Shown here: in pieces, positions 63,959-64,000 of the stretch
How positions within the stretch are numbered: position 1 is the first letter of the stretch
Layout of the letters: each line of letters begins with the position of its first letter
Assembly (NCBI RefSeq): GCF_018531495.1
Contig: NZ_JAHDTI010000006.1
Span: 124,001 to 188,000, forward strand
Direction: 5' to 3'
Length of the DNA: 64,000 bases
Source: Nonomuraea sediminis
GTDB taxonomy: Bacteria > Actinomycetota > Actinomycetes > Streptosporangiales > Streptosporangiaceae
Translations under genes and position numbers: made by a program
The notes under the pieces: generated by a model
Told to the model about the DNA's origin: nothing
Database searches by the model: none
What the model saw: only the letters and a program-made list of their open reading frames with translations

Positions 63959-64000
63959 GCCTGGCCGCCTCCACTTCCAGAGCGGCGAAGGTCCGCTGCA
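63951..64000 (-). CDS. Partial gene at right edge (C-terminus)
   Basis: The last 15 residues are in frame (QRTFAALEVEAARRG) and stop within the start of the MarR gene. Too short to identify; likely coupled to the MarR gene. Confidence 0.4.
   Translation of the reverse strand, partial: QRTFAALEVEAARRG

Overview
The window is very GC-rich, densely packed, uses frequent GTG starts and ATGA/GTGA overlaps, and carries strong AAGGAGG-type ribosome sites beside apparently leaderless genes. Together with the gene content (rimP-nusA-ylxR-infB, ribF, rpsO-pnp, DUF4439 proteins, KstR2-type steroid genes) this indicates an actinomycete chromosome. A Streptosporangiales/Nonomuraea-like organism is my inference, not something I could verify. 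No rRNA, tRNA, insertion sequence, prophage or CRISPR was found.

Region 1 (1-4.4 kb): the cut-off end of a small exporter operon (MauE-like membrane protein, thioredoxin-like protein, ABC exporter), then dapB and a MerR-type regulator. Region 2 (4.4-27.5 kb): the conserved information-processing block, almost all on the minus strand. It holds an M16 peptidase, pnp, rpsO, ribF, truB, an NrnA-type DHH phosphatase, rbfA, a DUF503 gene, infB, ylxR, nusA, rimP and proS. A catabolic insert (TetR regulator, APC permease, amidohydrolase) splits ribF from rpsO. A gene-free, repeat-filled stretch (24.2-25.05 kb) separates two ferritin-like genes from proS.

Region 3 (27.5-64 kb): accessory metabolism built around breakdown of steroid rings C and D (HIP pathway). 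FadD3-like ligase, FadE30-IpdF, EchA20-IpdA-IpdB-IpdC with two divergent SDR genes, thiolase FadA6 and a KstR2-like TetR regulator are all present but scattered in at least six blocks. Copies of a motif close to the KstR2 consensus (A-n-CAAG-nn-CTTG-n-T) lie 11-17 bases before start codons of these blocks, including the regulator itself, and define a regulon that also takes in an LLM oxidoreductase, a degenerate PaaK-like protein, an Ltp thiolase-DUF35 pair and a flavin reductase.

Between the steroid blocks lie unrelated genes: fprA-like reductase, XRE regulator, dienelactone hydrolase, DUF6986 protein, cutC, GNAT, a GntR regulator with a small divergent gene, a DUF2252 plus ATP-grasp pair, another ATP-grasp gene, two paralogous small secreted Asn/Gly/Ser-rich proteins, NIPSNAP and ABM proteins, and metE with a divergent LysR gene. 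Four intergenic islands hold different degenerate tandem repeats, and a related GC-rich element ending in GCCGTAC recurs at four intergenic places in the same orientation.

The best leads for something little described are the scattered KstR2-like regulon with its non-canonical members, the DUF2252/ATP-grasp operon, the curli-like secreted pair, and an 18-base inverted repeat that buries the start codon of the M16 peptidase gene.
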